The translations under genes and the position numbers were made by a program. The notes below the pieces were generated by a model. That model saw only the letters and a list, made by a program, of their open reading frames with translations. It searched no databases and was not told the DNA's origin. A stretch of DNA of 61,901 nt from PALSA-243 sp049522755 (GTDB lineage: Bacteria > Acidobacteriota > Terriglobia > Bryobacterales > Bryobacteraceae), in NCBI GenBank assembly GCA_049522755.1, contig JBEKNN010000015.1, forward strand, positions 1-61,901, written 5' to 3'. This document shows, in pieces, positions 1 through 8,557 of the stretch. Within the stretch, counting starts at the first letter, position 1; each line of letters starts with the position of its first letter.

Positions 1-410
1 CTCACATGCTTCATTTGGCATTGGAGCTGGACCGAAGAATCTACCGGGGAGTCACTGCCGGCTCCGCGCTTGCCGATCTGAGGTCATTGGGGCAATTCGA
101 TGGACACATGCTGCACGCGCTCAGAAGCTACTCTCCAACACGCGCAATGTTCGCCGTGCGGAGGCTATCGATTCGTGACCTTCGCGCCGGTATGGTTCTG
201 GAGAACGATGTTTTGAGCAACGGCGGGAACCTGATCCTTAAGGGGGAAACCATCCTCACCGAGACATGGATTGAGCGCCTGGAGAATTTCGCGACAGCCC
301 TGGGCGCGCAGAAACTGGTGGACGTGCGCATTCCCAGACTCGCCGGCAGCGAATCACCCACGCCAATTCATGGCGTTGCGGAAATCGGGACGGAGGAGGA
401 TGAACCGTAG
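1..410 (+). CDS. C-terminal part of an HD-type signalling phosphohydrolase (partial)
   Basis: The frame is open to the left edge, so only the end of the gene is present; the first ATG (position 6) is probably internal. The visible 134 residues contain the compact tail module VRRLSIRDLRAGMVLENDV followed by a hydrophobic GNLILKGETIL stretch. From family knowledge, this module closes response regulators and stand-alone proteins that carry an HD or HD-GYP phosphohydrolase domain, often linked to cyclic di-GMP turnover. The catalytic domain lies outside the window, so the activity is inferred from the tail only. It is followed by a GC-rich hairpin-bearing spacer and then the convergent adenosine deaminase gene. 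Confidence 0.5.
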   Translation, partial: HMLHLALELDRRIYRGVTAGSALADLRSLGQFDGHMLHALRSYSPTRAMFAVRRLSIRDLRAGMVLENDVLSNGGNLILKGETILTETWIERLENFATALGAQKLVDVRIPRLAGSESPTPIHGVAEIGTEEDEP

Positions 411-539
411 GGCGGACCCCCTGGTCCGCGGCCGCCCCCCCCGGTCGGCCTCTCGGTCGGCCTCTCGTGGATGGCCTCGGAGTGATTGGCTGGTCGAAGA
501 GCGGGTCCAGGGGGACCCGCGCGGACCGGGGGGGCCGGC
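411..539. repeat. GC-rich spacer with two perfect hairpins and a 12-bp tandem duplication
   Basis: Between two convergent genes there is a hairpin at 412-429 (GCGGACC, loop CCCT, GGTCCGC) and another at 501-520 (GCGGGTCC, loop AGGG, GGACCCGC). Between them the 12-mer GGTCGGCCTCTC occurs twice in tandem (443-454, 455-466). Neither hairpin has a T run, so a bidirectional intrinsic terminator is possible but not classical. A related GGTCCGCGCGG string occurs near 17240, which hints at an interspersed repeat. Confidence 0.6.
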
Positions 540-1457
540 CTACTGGCGGAATGCGTAACGGAATCCGTTCTCCGCGATGCCTCGCAACTCGGCTTCGCTA
601 AACCCGAAATGGCGCGCCGCCAAGCGATACTCCCCGGTCAACGTGCAACCGAACATGGCCGGGTCATCGGTATTCAGCGTGATCGGCACGCCCGCGTCGT
701 GGAGCCGCCGCACCGGGTGATCTTCTACACGAGCCACCACGCCCGTCACCAGGTTGCTGGTGATGCAGATTTCGAGCGGAATGTCGCGCTGCCGCAGATG
801 CCGCATCAATTCCGGATCGCGCGCGGCGGCGATTCCATGGCCGATCCGCTCGGCGCCCAATGCCAGCGCGGCCCATATCGATTCCGGCCCCATGCTCTCG
901 CCCGCGTGCGCCGTCAACCGCAGTCCAGCGCTCTTCGCGAATGCGAAGGCGTCTGCGAACCACTCCGCCGGACCGCGCTCTTCACTGCCGCCGATGCCGA
1001 ATGCCACCACGCCTCCATCCACGCGCTCGGCCGCCAGTTCGGCGACGCTGCGCACGTGCTCCGCGCCGAACTGCCGCACCGCGTCCAAAATCCACCGCAC
1101 CTCTACGGTGGATTCGCGCGCAGCCTCGCGCACCGCGTCGAAGATGGGGCCGAACTCCTGCCCCTTCCACAACACCACGCCCGCGGCTATAATGATTTCG
1201 GCGTACCGGACGTTCTGTTGTTCCAGACGCTGCAGCAAACGCCTTGTGATCAACGCATAGTCGGCGGGGGTGCGTAGACGCTTGCCTATGGCGCCGAACG
1301 CCTTGAGGAACGCGTCGAAATCGGCGTAACGGTAGAGCGCGCGAAACTCCTCGAGGCCGGTTGCCGGGTCGAGCTCATGCAGCGTTTCGGGCTCGATGGA
1401 GCCTTCCAGGTGCAGGTGCAACTCGGCCTTCGGCAATTCAGCCAGGAAATCGTCCAT
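540..1457 (-). CDS. add: adenosine deaminase
   Basis: A 305-residue protein of the metal-dependent adenosine/adenine deaminase family, which hydrolyses the amino group of adenosine (or adenine) to give inosine (or hypoxanthine) in purine salvage. All expected zinc and catalytic residues can be seen: H14 and H16 in AELHLHLEGS, H184 and E187 in LTAHAGES, H207 in ERIGHG, and D264/D265 in LNTDDP. The length is slightly below the usual 330-350. The start is well placed because the HxH motif normally lies about 15 residues from the N terminus. Its start codon is only 19 bp from the start of divergent glgB. Adenosine versus adenine specificity cannot be decided from the sequence. Confidence 0.9.
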   Translation of the reverse strand: MDDFLAELPKAELHLHLEGSIEPETLHELDPATGLEEFRALYRYADFDAFLKAFGAIGKRLRTPADYALITRRLLQRLEQQNVRYAEIIIAAGVVLWKGQEFGPIFDAVREAARESTVEVRWILDAVRQFGAEHVRSVAELAAERVDGGVVAFGIGGSEERGPAEWFADAFAFAKSAGLRLTAHAGESMGPESIWAALALGAERIGHGIAAARDPELMRHLRQRDIPLEICITSNLVTGVVARVEDHPVRRLHDAGVPITLNTDDPAMFGCTLTGEYRLAARHFGFSEAELRGIAENGFRYAFRQ

Positions 1458-1476
1458 ACTTGACTATTAGACTCTC

Positions 1477-3633
1477 ATGACTTCGCAAGAGATCGAAGCG
1501 ATCGCCGGCGGATACCACGGCGACCCCTTCCACGTGCTCGGCCCACACAGCGTGACCAGGAAAAAGTGGGAGGTGCGCGCATTTCTCCCGCAGGCGGAAT
1601 CTGCCGCGGTGGTATTGAAAGAGACAGGCCAGGACGCTGTTCCCACGACGGCCGCCATGGAGAAGCTGCATCCGGACGGCTTCTTCTGCGTATCGCTGCC
1701 GGGCACGCCGGTGGCTTATACCATTCGCGCGCGCCTCTGGGACGGGCGCGAAATCGAAATCGACGACCCGTACCGCTACGGGCCGCAGATTTCCGATTCC
1801 GACCTCTACCTGCACACCGAAGGCACGCTGTTCGAGGCTTACCGAACGCTGGGCGCGCACGTCATCGCGGGCGGCGTCCGCTTCGCCGTGTGGGCGCCGA
1901 ACGCGCTCAACGTCACGGTGGCGGGCGAATTCAACGAGTGGGACATCCGCCGCCATCCTATGCGGTGGCGCAACGGCGGAGTGTGGGAGCTGTTCATCCC
2001 CGGGCTCGGCGAAGGCGCCATTTATAAGTATTACGTGCGCTCGAAGATCGGCGGATATCAGCAACTCAAGGCCGACCCTTACGCGTTCCTCTGCGAGGCT
2101 CCGCCGAAATCGGCGTCGGTGGTGTGGAAGTGCGACAAGTATCAATGGGGCGATGCGGCGTGGATGGAATCGCGCGCCGCCAAGGATTGGCTCAAGCTGC
2201 CTGTATCGGCGTACGAAGTTCACGCCGGCTCCTGGCTGCGCGGATTGAGTTATCGCGAGATGGCCGTGAAGCTGGTGGAATACGTGAAGCTGATGGGCTA
2301 CACGCACGTCGAGTTTCTGCCCATCATGGAACATCCGTTTTCAGGCTCGTGGGGCTATCAGGTGATCGGCTACTTCGCGCCCACGGCGCGTTTCGGCACG
2401 CCCGACGATTTCAAATACCTGGTAGATTGCTTTCACCGGGCGGGAATCGGAGTGATTGTCGATTGGGTGCCTGCGCATTTCCCCAAGGACGCTCACGGCC
2501 TCGATTTCTTCGACGGCACGGCGCTCTACGAGCACGCCGATCCGCGCAAGGGCGAGCAGCGGGAATGGGGCACGAAGATCTTCAACTACGGGCGCAACGA
2601 GGTGCGCTCGTTTCTGGTTTCGAATGCGCTGTTCTGGCTGAAGGAGTATCACATCGACGGCCTGCGCGTGGATGCGGTGGCGTCCATGCTATACCTCGAC
2701 TACTCGCGCAAGGCCGGCGAGTGGATTCCCAACCAGTACGGCGGCAACGAAAACCTGGAGGCCATCGACTTCCTCCGCACTTTCAACGAGCAGGCGCACA
2801 AAGTGCCGGGGGCATTCACGGCAGCCGAGGAATCCACCGCGTTTTCCGGCGTTTCAAGGCCGGTATACCTGAACGGACTCGGCTTCACCATGAAGTGGAA
2901 CATGGGCTGGATGCACGATATGCTGGACTACTTCAGCTACGATCCGATCTACCGCAAGTTTCACCACAACGACATCACCTTCAGCATGGTGTACGCGTTC
3001 ACCGAGAATTTCGTATTGCCGGTGTCGCACGACGAAGTGGTTCACGGCAAGCAGTCTCTGCTCGGCAAGATGCCCGGCGACGAGTGGCGGCAGTTCGCCA
3101 ACGTACGCGCGTTTCTGGCGTATATGTGGGCGCATCCCGGCAAGAAGCTCCTGTTCATGGGGCAGGAGATTGGCCAGCGCGACGAGTGGAACCACGATGC
3201 CGGCATTCCGTGGGAGGTGCTGGAGTTCGATTATCACCGCAAGCTGCAAAGCCTGGTAATCGAGCTGAACCGGATCTACCGCGCGAGCCCGGCGATGTAC
3301 GAAGTGGATTTCCATTACAGCGGCTTCGAATGGGTGGACTTTCACGATTGGGAATCTTCCGTGATCGCCTTTTTGCGCAGGGCCGAAGACCCGAAGGACT
3401 TCCTGCTGTTCTGCTGCAACTTCACGCCGGTTCCACGCCAGGGTTACGAATTCGGCGTGCCCGAAGAGGGCTTCTACGAAGAGATTCTCAACACCGATTC
3501 GGAGAGGTTCGGCGGATCGAACATCGGCAACGGCGGCATGGTCTCTTCGCGGCCGATTGCCAAACACAACCGTCCGCAGAGCATTGCGGTGACTCTGCCG
3601 CCACTCGCGGTGGTGGCGTTCCGGAAGCGCTAA
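1477..3633 (+). CDS. glgB: 1,4-alpha-glucan branching enzyme
   Basis: A 718-residue glycogen branching enzyme that cuts alpha-1,4-glucan chains and re-attaches them through alpha-1,6 bonds. It starts with the typical HGDPFHVLGPH segment, has a CBM48 domain at about residues 100-195 (GGVRFAVWAPNALNVTVAGEFN) and a GH13 barrel. The catalytic triad is visible: D399 in GLRVDAVAS, E451/E452 in AAEESTAFSGVSRP and D519 in VSHDEVVHGK. Length and motif order match complete GlgB proteins. No other glycogen genes are nearby, so it is not in a glg operon here. The divergent add gene begins 19 bp away, leaving little room for separate promoters. Confidence 0.97.
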   Translation: MTSQEIEAIAGGYHGDPFHVLGPHSVTRKKWEVRAFLPQAESAAVVLKETGQDAVPTTAAMEKLHPDGFFCVSLPGTPVAYTIRARLWDGREIEIDDPYRYGPQISDSDLYLHTEGTLFEAYRTLGAHVIAGGVRFAVWAPNALNVTVAGEFNEWDIRRHPMRWRNGGVWELFIPGLGEGAIYKYYVRSKIGGYQQLKADPYAFLCEAPPKSASVVWKCDKYQWGDAAWMESRAAKDWLKLPVSAYEVHAGSWLRGLSYREMAVKLVEYVKLMGYTHVEFLPIMEHPFSGSWGYQVIGYFAPTARFGTPDDFKYLVDCFHRAGIGVIVDWVPAHFPKDAHGLDFFDGTALYEHADPRKGEQREWGTKIFNYGRNEVRSFLVSNALFWLKEYHIDGLRVDAVASMLYLDYSRKAGEWIPNQYGGNENLEAIDFLRTFNEQAHKVPGAFTAAEESTAFSGVSRPVYLNGLGFTMKWNMGWMHDMLDYFSYDPIYRKFHHNDITFSMVYAFTENFVLPVSHDEVVHGKQSLLGKMPGDEWRQFANVRAFLAYMWAHPGKKLLFMGQEIGQRDEWNHDAGIPWEVLEFDYHRKLQSLVIELNRIYRASPAMYEVDFHYSGFEWVDFHDWESSVIAFLRRAEDPKDFLLFCCNFTPVPRQGYEFGVPEEGFYEEILNTDSERFGGSNIGNGGMVSSRPIAKHNRPQSIAVTLPPLAVVAFRKR

Positions 3634-3654
3634 CCGTGCTGCGAGGCGAAGAGC

Positions 3655-3747
3655 GCCGGCTGAAAGCCGGCGGCAGCCAGGATTGGCTGCCCCACAAAAC
3701 GCGTTCACACGAGTGTGAACGCTGCACGCAAGGAGTGCGTGCGCCAC
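3655..3747 (-). repeat. Mosaic hairpin element, copy 1
   Basis: Four perfect hairpins lie back to back: 3655-3671 (GCCGGCT/GAA/AGCCGGC), 3672-3691 (GGCAGCCA/GGAT/TGGCTGCC), 3703-3720 (GTTCACAC/GA/GTGTGAAC) and 3724-3742 (GCACGCA/AGGAG/TGCGTGC). Read on the minus strand the order is GTGGCGCACGC hairpin, AGCGTTCACA hairpin, TTGTGGGGCAG, then two hairpins. The same order of anchor words recurs at 32684-32799 with different stems, and the last half recurs at 38817-38919. No T run follows, so this is an interspersed repeat rather than a simple terminator. Confidence 0.8.
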
Positions 3748-3750
3748 AAA

Positions 3751-3826
3751 CGGCTGAGCACAAATTGGCTAAAGGAGGAGTGGCTAAGAGCAGGAATGGC
3801 TGAGCGCGGAATGGCTAAGTACGATG
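3751..3826 (+). repeat. Five imperfect 15-bp tandem units across a translation start
   Basis: Units begin at 3751, 3766, 3781, 3797 and 3812, each opening with CGGCT or TGGCT followed by AAG, GAG or AAA. Four are 15 bp and the third is 16 bp. The units carry a strong AGGAGG (3773-3778) and two in-frame ATG codons at 3796 and 3811, so the repeat has multiplied the start region of the following oxidoreductase. Confidence 0.7.
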
Positions 3827-5427
3827 TGGTGATCATAGGGGGCGGCCACAACGGGTTGGTGGCGGCTGCGTACCTGGCGCGGGCGGGGCGCAGGACGCTG
3901 GTTCTGGAACGGCGCGAATTGCTGGGCGGCTGCGCGGTCACTGAAGAAGTCTGGCCGGGCTATCGCGTCTCCACCGGCGCGTATCTGACGAGTCTCTTGC
4001 AAGAGCGCATTGTCCGCGAGCTGCAACTGGAGCGCTATGGCTACAAAGTGGATGCGAAAGACCCGGCGTTCTTCTCGGCATTTCCCGATGGGCGCCACTT
4101 CTTCATGTGGCAGGACCGCGCCCGGACGCTGGCTGAAATTTCGAAGTTCTCGCGGCGCGACGCCGAGGCTTATGCGGCTTACGAAGACCAGATCGAGCGC
4201 ATCTCGCAGGTGGTGGAGAGCCTGCTGCTCACTACGCCTCCGCAGTTTCCGCTGCGCGGCATCGTGGATTTCATCGACTACCTGAAGCTCGCGGGCCGTT
4301 TGCGCGGGCTGCGTCCGAAGGACATGGTGGCGCTGGTCAAGATCTTCACGCAGAGCGCGGCCGAGTATCTCGATGAGTGGTTCGAATCGGAGCAGGTGAA
4401 GGTGACGCTGGCGACCGATGGCGTGATCGGCGCCAACGGCGGGCCGCGCTCGCCGGGCACGGCGTATATCCTGCTGCATCATTCGATGGGCGGCGTGGCC
4501 GGACATCGCGGCCTGTGGGGCTTCGTGCGGGGCGGCATGGGCGCGGTATCGGAAGCCATCGCGGCATCGGCGCGGCAGAGTGGCGCTGACATTCGCGTGA
4601 ACGCCGCCGTTAGCAAAGTGCTGGTGCGCGGCGGACGCGCGTGCGGCGTGGCCCTGCAAAGCGGCGAGGAGATCGAAGCCGGCGCGGTGGCTTCGAATCT
4701 CGATCCGAAGCTGACGTTTCTGAAGCTGCTCGACGAACGCGACCTCGATGCGGATTTCGTGGCCGCGATTCGCCACTACCGCATAGAAGGCACCAGCTGC
4801 AAGATCAACCTCGCGCTCAACGGTCTGCCGGAGTTCACGGCTTATCCAGGGGTGTCCTCCAGCGGGGTGTCTTCCGGCGGCGGTTTCGCGCCGGGGCCGC
4901 ACCACCGCGCGACGATGCACATCTGCCCCAGCATCGAATACGTGGAGCGCGCCTGGGACGACGCCAAGTATGGCCGCGCATCGGAGCGGCCGCTGCTCGA
5001 ACTCACCATCCCCACGATGTACGATCCGTCGCTCGCGCCGCCGGGCAAGCACATCATGGGCATCTTCCTGCAATACGCGCCCTACACGCTGCGCGAAGGC
5101 ACGTGGGACGAGCTGCGCGAGCCGTTCGGCGACCGCGTGATCGCGCTGATCGAGGAGTATGCGCCCAACATCCGCTCGATTGTCGAGCACCGGCAGGTGC
5201 TGACGCCTCTCGACCTGGAGCGCCGCTTCGGCATTACCGGCGGCAATATCTTCCACGGCGAGATGAGTCTCGACCAGATGTTCGTGATGCGTCCGGTGGC
5301 GGGATGGGCGCGCTATCGCACGCCGGTGCGCGGTTTGTACCTGTGCGGATCGGGCGCACATCCGGGCGGCGGAGTGATGGGAGCGCCGGGGTATAACTGC
5401 GCGCGGGAGATGGTGAAGGGTGGATAG
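3796..5427 (+). CDS. FAD-dependent oxidoreductase of the PYROXD2 / phytoene desaturase-like family
   Basis: About 543 residues. The N terminus is a Rossmann FAD-binding motif (DVVIIGGGHNGLVAAAYLA) followed by GGCAVTEEVWPGYRVSTGAY, characteristic of the NAD(P)/FAD oxidoreductases grouped as PYROXD2 and distant relatives of CrtI carotenoid desaturases. The C terminus has the closing FAD motif around YLCGSGAHPGGGVMGAPGYN. Substrate is unknown; no carotenoid genes lie nearby. The start is uncertain: ATG at 3796 or 3811 (MAKYDVV) both lie inside short tandem repeats, and the frame is open further upstream to 3715. The next gene overlaps its end by 8 bp, suggesting co-translation. Confidence 0.85.
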   Translation: MAERGMAKYDVVIIGGGHNGLVAAAYLARAGRRTLVLERRELLGGCAVTEEVWPGYRVSTGAYLTSLLQERIVRELQLERYGYKVDAKDPAFFSAFPDGRHFFMWQDRARTLAEISKFSRRDAEAYAAYEDQIERISQVVESLLLTTPPQFPLRGIVDFIDYLKLAGRLRGLRPKDMVALVKIFTQSAAEYLDEWFESEQVKVTLATDGVIGANGGPRSPGTAYILLHHSMGGVAGHRGLWGFVRGGMGAVSEAIAASARQSGADIRVNAAVSKVLVRGGRACGVALQSGEEIEAGAVASNLDPKLTFLKLLDERDLDADFVAAIRHYRIEGTSCKINLALNGLPEFTAYPGVSSSGVSSGGGFAPGPHHRATMHICPSIEYVERAWDDAKYGRASERPLLELTIPTMYDPSLAPPGKHIMGIFLQYAPYTLREGTWDELREPFGDRVIALIEEYAPNIRSIVEHRQVLTPLDLERRFGITGGNIFHGEMSLDQMFVMRPVAGWARYRTPVRGLYLCGSGAHPGGGVMGAPGYNCAREMVKGG

Positions 5428-5749
5428 AGCGGTCGGGAGGTGTTACTTGCCGGTTCACTTTTTGGTCCGGTTTGAACCGCTGCCGGGTATGGAGATAGAG
5501 TTTCGCGAGGAGTTGCTTCGGATCGTGGAGCCTACGCGAGCTGAGACTGGTTGCTTGGGTATCCATGTGTATGAGTCGCTGCGGACGCCGTTCGCGTTTG
5601 CGATCCATTCCGAGTGGATGGATGAGGCTGCGTTTGAGCTGCATGCGCAATTGCCGCACACCCTTCGATTTCTCGATGCCGCGGAAGGGTTTTTGCCCCA
5701 TCCCGTGCAGGGGTTGCGGGCGCGGGAGATCGGTGGCTGCGGTGGCTGA
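5420..5749 (+). CDS. ABM-fold (antibiotic biosynthesis monooxygenase-type) protein
   Basis: A 109-residue protein beginning at a GTG that overlaps the preceding oxidoreductase by 8 bp. The segment PVHFLVRFEPLPGMEIEFRE followed by TGCLGIHVYESLRTP, IHSEWMDEAAFELHAQLPH fits the dimeric alpha-beta barrel family that includes YgiN-like quinol monooxygenases and cofactor-free oxygenases. The overlap suggests that it works with the upstream FAD enzyme, for example on the same aromatic or quinone-like substrate; that is inference. Confidence 0.75.
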   Translation: MDRAVGRCYLPVHFLVRFEPLPGMEIEFREELLRIVEPTRAETGCLGIHVYESLRTPFAFAIHSEWMDEAAFELHAQLPHTLRFLDAAEGFLPHPVQGLRAREIGGCGG

Positions 5750-5798
5750 CTTGCAGGGGTGAGTCAAAGGGCGGAATGCGGATTGACAATCAGGCGCA

Positions 5799-5820
5799 GG
5801 TTGGCAACCGGTTGGCAACC
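5799..5820 (+). repeat. Palindromic 11-mer repeated twice upstream of a two-component operon
   Basis: GGTTGGCAACC occurs twice head to tail (5799-5809, 5810-5820). Each copy is itself a hairpin with a one-base loop. A TTGACA lies at 5783-5788. The pair may be an operator or a decayed piece of the mosaic hairpin family; the sequence does not decide. Confidence 0.5.
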
Positions 5821-5940
5821 TGGTTAACAAACTGCCCCACGAACTGGGTACACACACAGCCCACACTGTGCATACTATGATATGTGCCGGTGCTGTCGCG
5901 TCCAACGGTTTCTAACTCTCCGCTCGCGCCCCGCCTCGCC

Positions 5941-6678
5941 ATGCGCACGCTGATCGTGGACGATGAGCCCATCGCCCGCCAGGTGCTGCGCGAAGAGCTG
6001 GCCGCATTCTCCGATATCGAAATCGCCGGCGAAGCCGAAAATGGACACGAGGCGCTTGTGCAGATCGAGCGCCTCCAACCCGATCTGGTGCTGCTCGACA
6101 TTCAGATGCCCGGCATGGGTGGTTTCGACGTGATTCGCCAACTGCCCGCGGGCGCATTGCCGGTGATTGTCATCGTCACCGCTTTCGACCAGCACGCCAT
6201 TGGCGCCTTCGAAGCCGGCGCCGTCGATTATCTCTTGAAGCCCGTCACCCACGACCGCCTGGAAAGGACCCTGGCGCGCGCCCGCGCCCTATGCGGCCAG
6301 ATTCCCGAAATCGCCGGGTCGCTCGAGCGTCTCAGCGACGCCGCCGGCAAAGCCCGTAAGGTGGCGGGCAAAGCGGGCGAGGAATTCCACCTGATCGATC
6401 TCGACGACGTGCTGGCTTTCCAGGCCGACCGCGAAATTGTTTGGATCATCACGGCGAAGAAGCGCTACATGGCCACCCATCCGCTGCGCGAAATCGACGC
6501 GCGGCTGCGCGGAACGATTTTTCAGCGGGTCCATCGCAACGCCCTGGTGAACGTCAATCACGTTCGCAAAATGACGCCGCTCACCAGCCAACGCTGGCTG
6601 CTGACGCTCTCGGGCGGCCTCGAATTCATTGCCAGCAAGCGCCTCGCGCACAATGTGCGGCAGATGCTCCAATGGTAA
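5941..6678 (+). CDS. LytTR-type response regulator
   Basis: A 245-residue LytR/AlgR-class regulator. The receiver domain (about residues 2-115) has the acidic pair D7/D8, phospho-acceptor D53 in LVLLDIQMPG, T80 and K100 (DYLLKP). The C-terminal LytTR DNA-binding domain (about 145-245) includes DDVLAFQADREIVWI and FQRVHRNALVNVNHV. I prefer the ATG at 5941 because it starts directly at the receiver; the frame could extend to a GTG at 5884. The kinase gene begins inside its last codons, so they form a cognate pair. Confidence 0.93.
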   Translation: MRTLIVDDEPIARQVLREELAAFSDIEIAGEAENGHEALVQIERLQPDLVLLDIQMPGMGGFDVIRQLPAGALPVIVIVTAFDQHAIGAFEAGAVDYLLKPVTHDRLERTLARARALCGQIPEIAGSLERLSDAAGKARKVAGKAGEEFHLIDLDDVLAFQADREIVWIITAKKRYMATHPLREIDARLRGTIFQRVHRNALVNVNHVRKMTPLTSQRWLLTLSGGLEFIASKRLAHNVRQMLQW

Positions 6679-8495
6679 GCCTGCCCCTCATCAATCTGCT
6701 CGGCCACGCCGCCGGAGCCATCGTCTTCGCCATCTTTCTGTGTCTGCTGTTCAGCGGCCGCGGATGGTCCGGCGGACACGGCCGGTATCTCTCCGGTCTG
6801 GCCGCCAGTCTTTCGCTTCTCTGGAATCTCGGATCCCTCATCGTGCTGGCGCGCCCCGAGCTTCCCACGGGCGTCATCGACATTGTGATCGCCTTAAGCT
6901 TTTCCGTCCTCAGCCTGCTGCCCGCGGTGCTGCTGCACATTTCGCTGGAAGATCGCCAGCCGGGGCTGGTGGTGGCCGGTTACCTGCTAAGCGCCGCTGC
7001 CATCGTGATGCACTTTTGGGAAATCCGCGGCAATGGACCGGCGCTGCACCAGGCCGCCATTCTGCTCATCACCGTGGGTTTCCTGGCGCTCGCCGTGATT
7101 GCCGCCGCGCGCCTGGTTTTGCGTGGTACCGGCCGCGCGCGAATGGTGGCGTCCATGTGCCTGGCGCTATTCGCCATGTCCTTCTTGCATTTCGGGACCG
7201 GCCACGCCAGTCAGGCATGGTCGAGCGAGTTGATTGTCCACCACGCGGGCATTCCACTGGCGCTATTGGTGCTGCTGCAGGATTACCGCTTCGTGCTGCT
7301 GGACGCCTTTATCCGCTTCCTGGCGAACGCGCTGCTGGCCGCCTTGCTGGCGTGGATCGCCATCGGCGCCGCGGTCCGTCTTGCGGCCTCCGGCAACATC
7401 TCGCGGAGCCCGCTTGAGGAAGCGCTGCTGCTAATCGCCGCCTGTTTCTTTTTGGTATTCTTCGCCTGGCTTCGCAATCGTCTACAAGCGTGGCTGACCA
7501 GTACGATATTCCGGCCGGGCGCCCTCGCCACCCTGGCCGCGCGGATCAAGGAGAGCCCCGGCTTCGCCGATGAGCTGGAATACCTCGATTGGGCCGCTGC
7601 CACGGCCGCCACCGCTTTGCGCACCCCGGATTCCGCCGTCATCGCAGAGCGCGATATCTCGCTGCATGCGCCGGTTCTCGCCTCCACGCTGCGCGACCAC
7701 CATGCCATCGCCGAGTGGCCCTGGGCTGAAGCGCTAGTCCCCATACGGCTCGGCCCGGGCGCATCGCGCCTGATGCTCTTCGGACACCGCCACGGCGGCC
7801 AGCGTTACCTGGGCGAAGATTTGGATGCGCTGGCGAAGGCCGCCGCCGAAATCGCCGAGAAGGTGGGCTCGCTGCGGCGGGAAGAGATGAACCGGCTGGT
7901 GGCGCAAGCGGAGCTGGTCGCCCTGCAATCGCAGATCAATCCGCATTTTCTTTTCAATTCGCTCAACGCCCTCTACGGCGCTATCCCGCGCAGCGCCGAA
8001 GTGGCTCGCCGCATGGCGCTCAACCTCGCGCAAACCTTCCGCTATCTGCTGCGGACCGGCAAGTCCTTTGTGCCGCTTTGCGAAGAGATGGAGATTGTGC
8101 GCGCATATCTCGAAATCGAGCAGTGCCGCATCGGCAGCCGGCTGGCAGTGGAGATCCACGTGGACGATGCGGCGCTCGAAATCCCCATTCCCGTGTTGTG
8201 CGTGCAGCCGCTGGTGGAAAACGCCGTCAAGCACGGCGTGGCGCAAACTGCGGGGCCGGGGTACGTAAGAATCCGCGTCGAATGCCGCGACGAGGCGTTG
8301 CGCGTCATAGTGGAAAACAGCGCCACGGCGGCCTCGCGGTCGTCCGGCGCGGGTCTTGGCCTGGAGAACGTGCGCCGGCGCCTCGAGATTTGCTACGGAG
8401 CCGCCTCCGGGTTGCGACTGTCGCTCGATGGGGAGACGGCGGTCGCCGAGTTATCCATTCCAGTGGTCAAGTCCGTCGAGATGACAGTTGGTTAA
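6672..8495 (+). CDS. LytS-like sensor histidine kinase
   Basis: 607 residues starting at the ATG that overlaps the response regulator stop by 7 bp. The N-terminal third holds several hydrophobic membrane segments, for example in AAGAIVFAIFLCLLFSG and RFLANALLAALLAWIAIGA. A GAF-like region follows, then the His_kinase domain with H425 in QSQINPHFLFNSLNAL and a HATPase domain with NAVKHG and GAGLGLENVRRRL. It should autophosphorylate in response to a membrane signal and pass phosphate to D53 of the partner. The longer open frame to 6441 is not coding because it overlaps the regulator. Confidence 0.93.
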   Translation: MVSLPLINLLGHAAGAIVFAIFLCLLFSGRGWSGGHGRYLSGLAASLSLLWNLGSLIVLARPELPTGVIDIVIALSFSVLSLLPAVLLHISLEDRQPGLVVAGYLLSAAAIVMHFWEIRGNGPALHQAAILLITVGFLALAVIAAARLVLRGTGRARMVASMCLALFAMSFLHFGTGHASQAWSSELIVHHAGIPLALLVLLQDYRFVLLDAFIRFLANALLAALLAWIAIGAAVRLAASGNISRSPLEEALLLIAACFFLVFFAWLRNRLQAWLTSTIFRPGALATLAARIKESPGFADELEYLDWAAATAATALRTPDSAVIAERDISLHAPVLASTLRDHHAIAEWPWAEALVPIRLGPGASRLMLFGHRHGGQRYLGEDLDALAKAAAEIAEKVGSLRREEMNRLVAQAELVALQSQINPHFLFNSLNALYGAIPRSAEVARRMALNLAQTFRYLLRTGKSFVPLCEEMEIVRAYLEIEQCRIGSRLAVEIHVDDAALEIPIPVLCVQPLVENAVKHGVAQTAGPGYVRIRVECRDEALRVIVENSATAASRSSGAGLGLENVRRRLEICYGAASGLRLSLDGETAVAELSIPVVKSVEMTVG

Positions 8496-8557
8496 AGAAA
8501 TGGGTCTCAGCGAACCGAGGCGTCTATCCGTCCTAACTGCAAAGGGGAATCACAACC

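Noticed and set aside
3784..5361. A 525-codon open frame antisense to the FAD oxidoreductase
   Set aside because: It lacks recognisable motifs and is rich in His, Arg and Ala as expected for the complement of a GC-rich gene; the plus strand has clear FAD motifs throughout.
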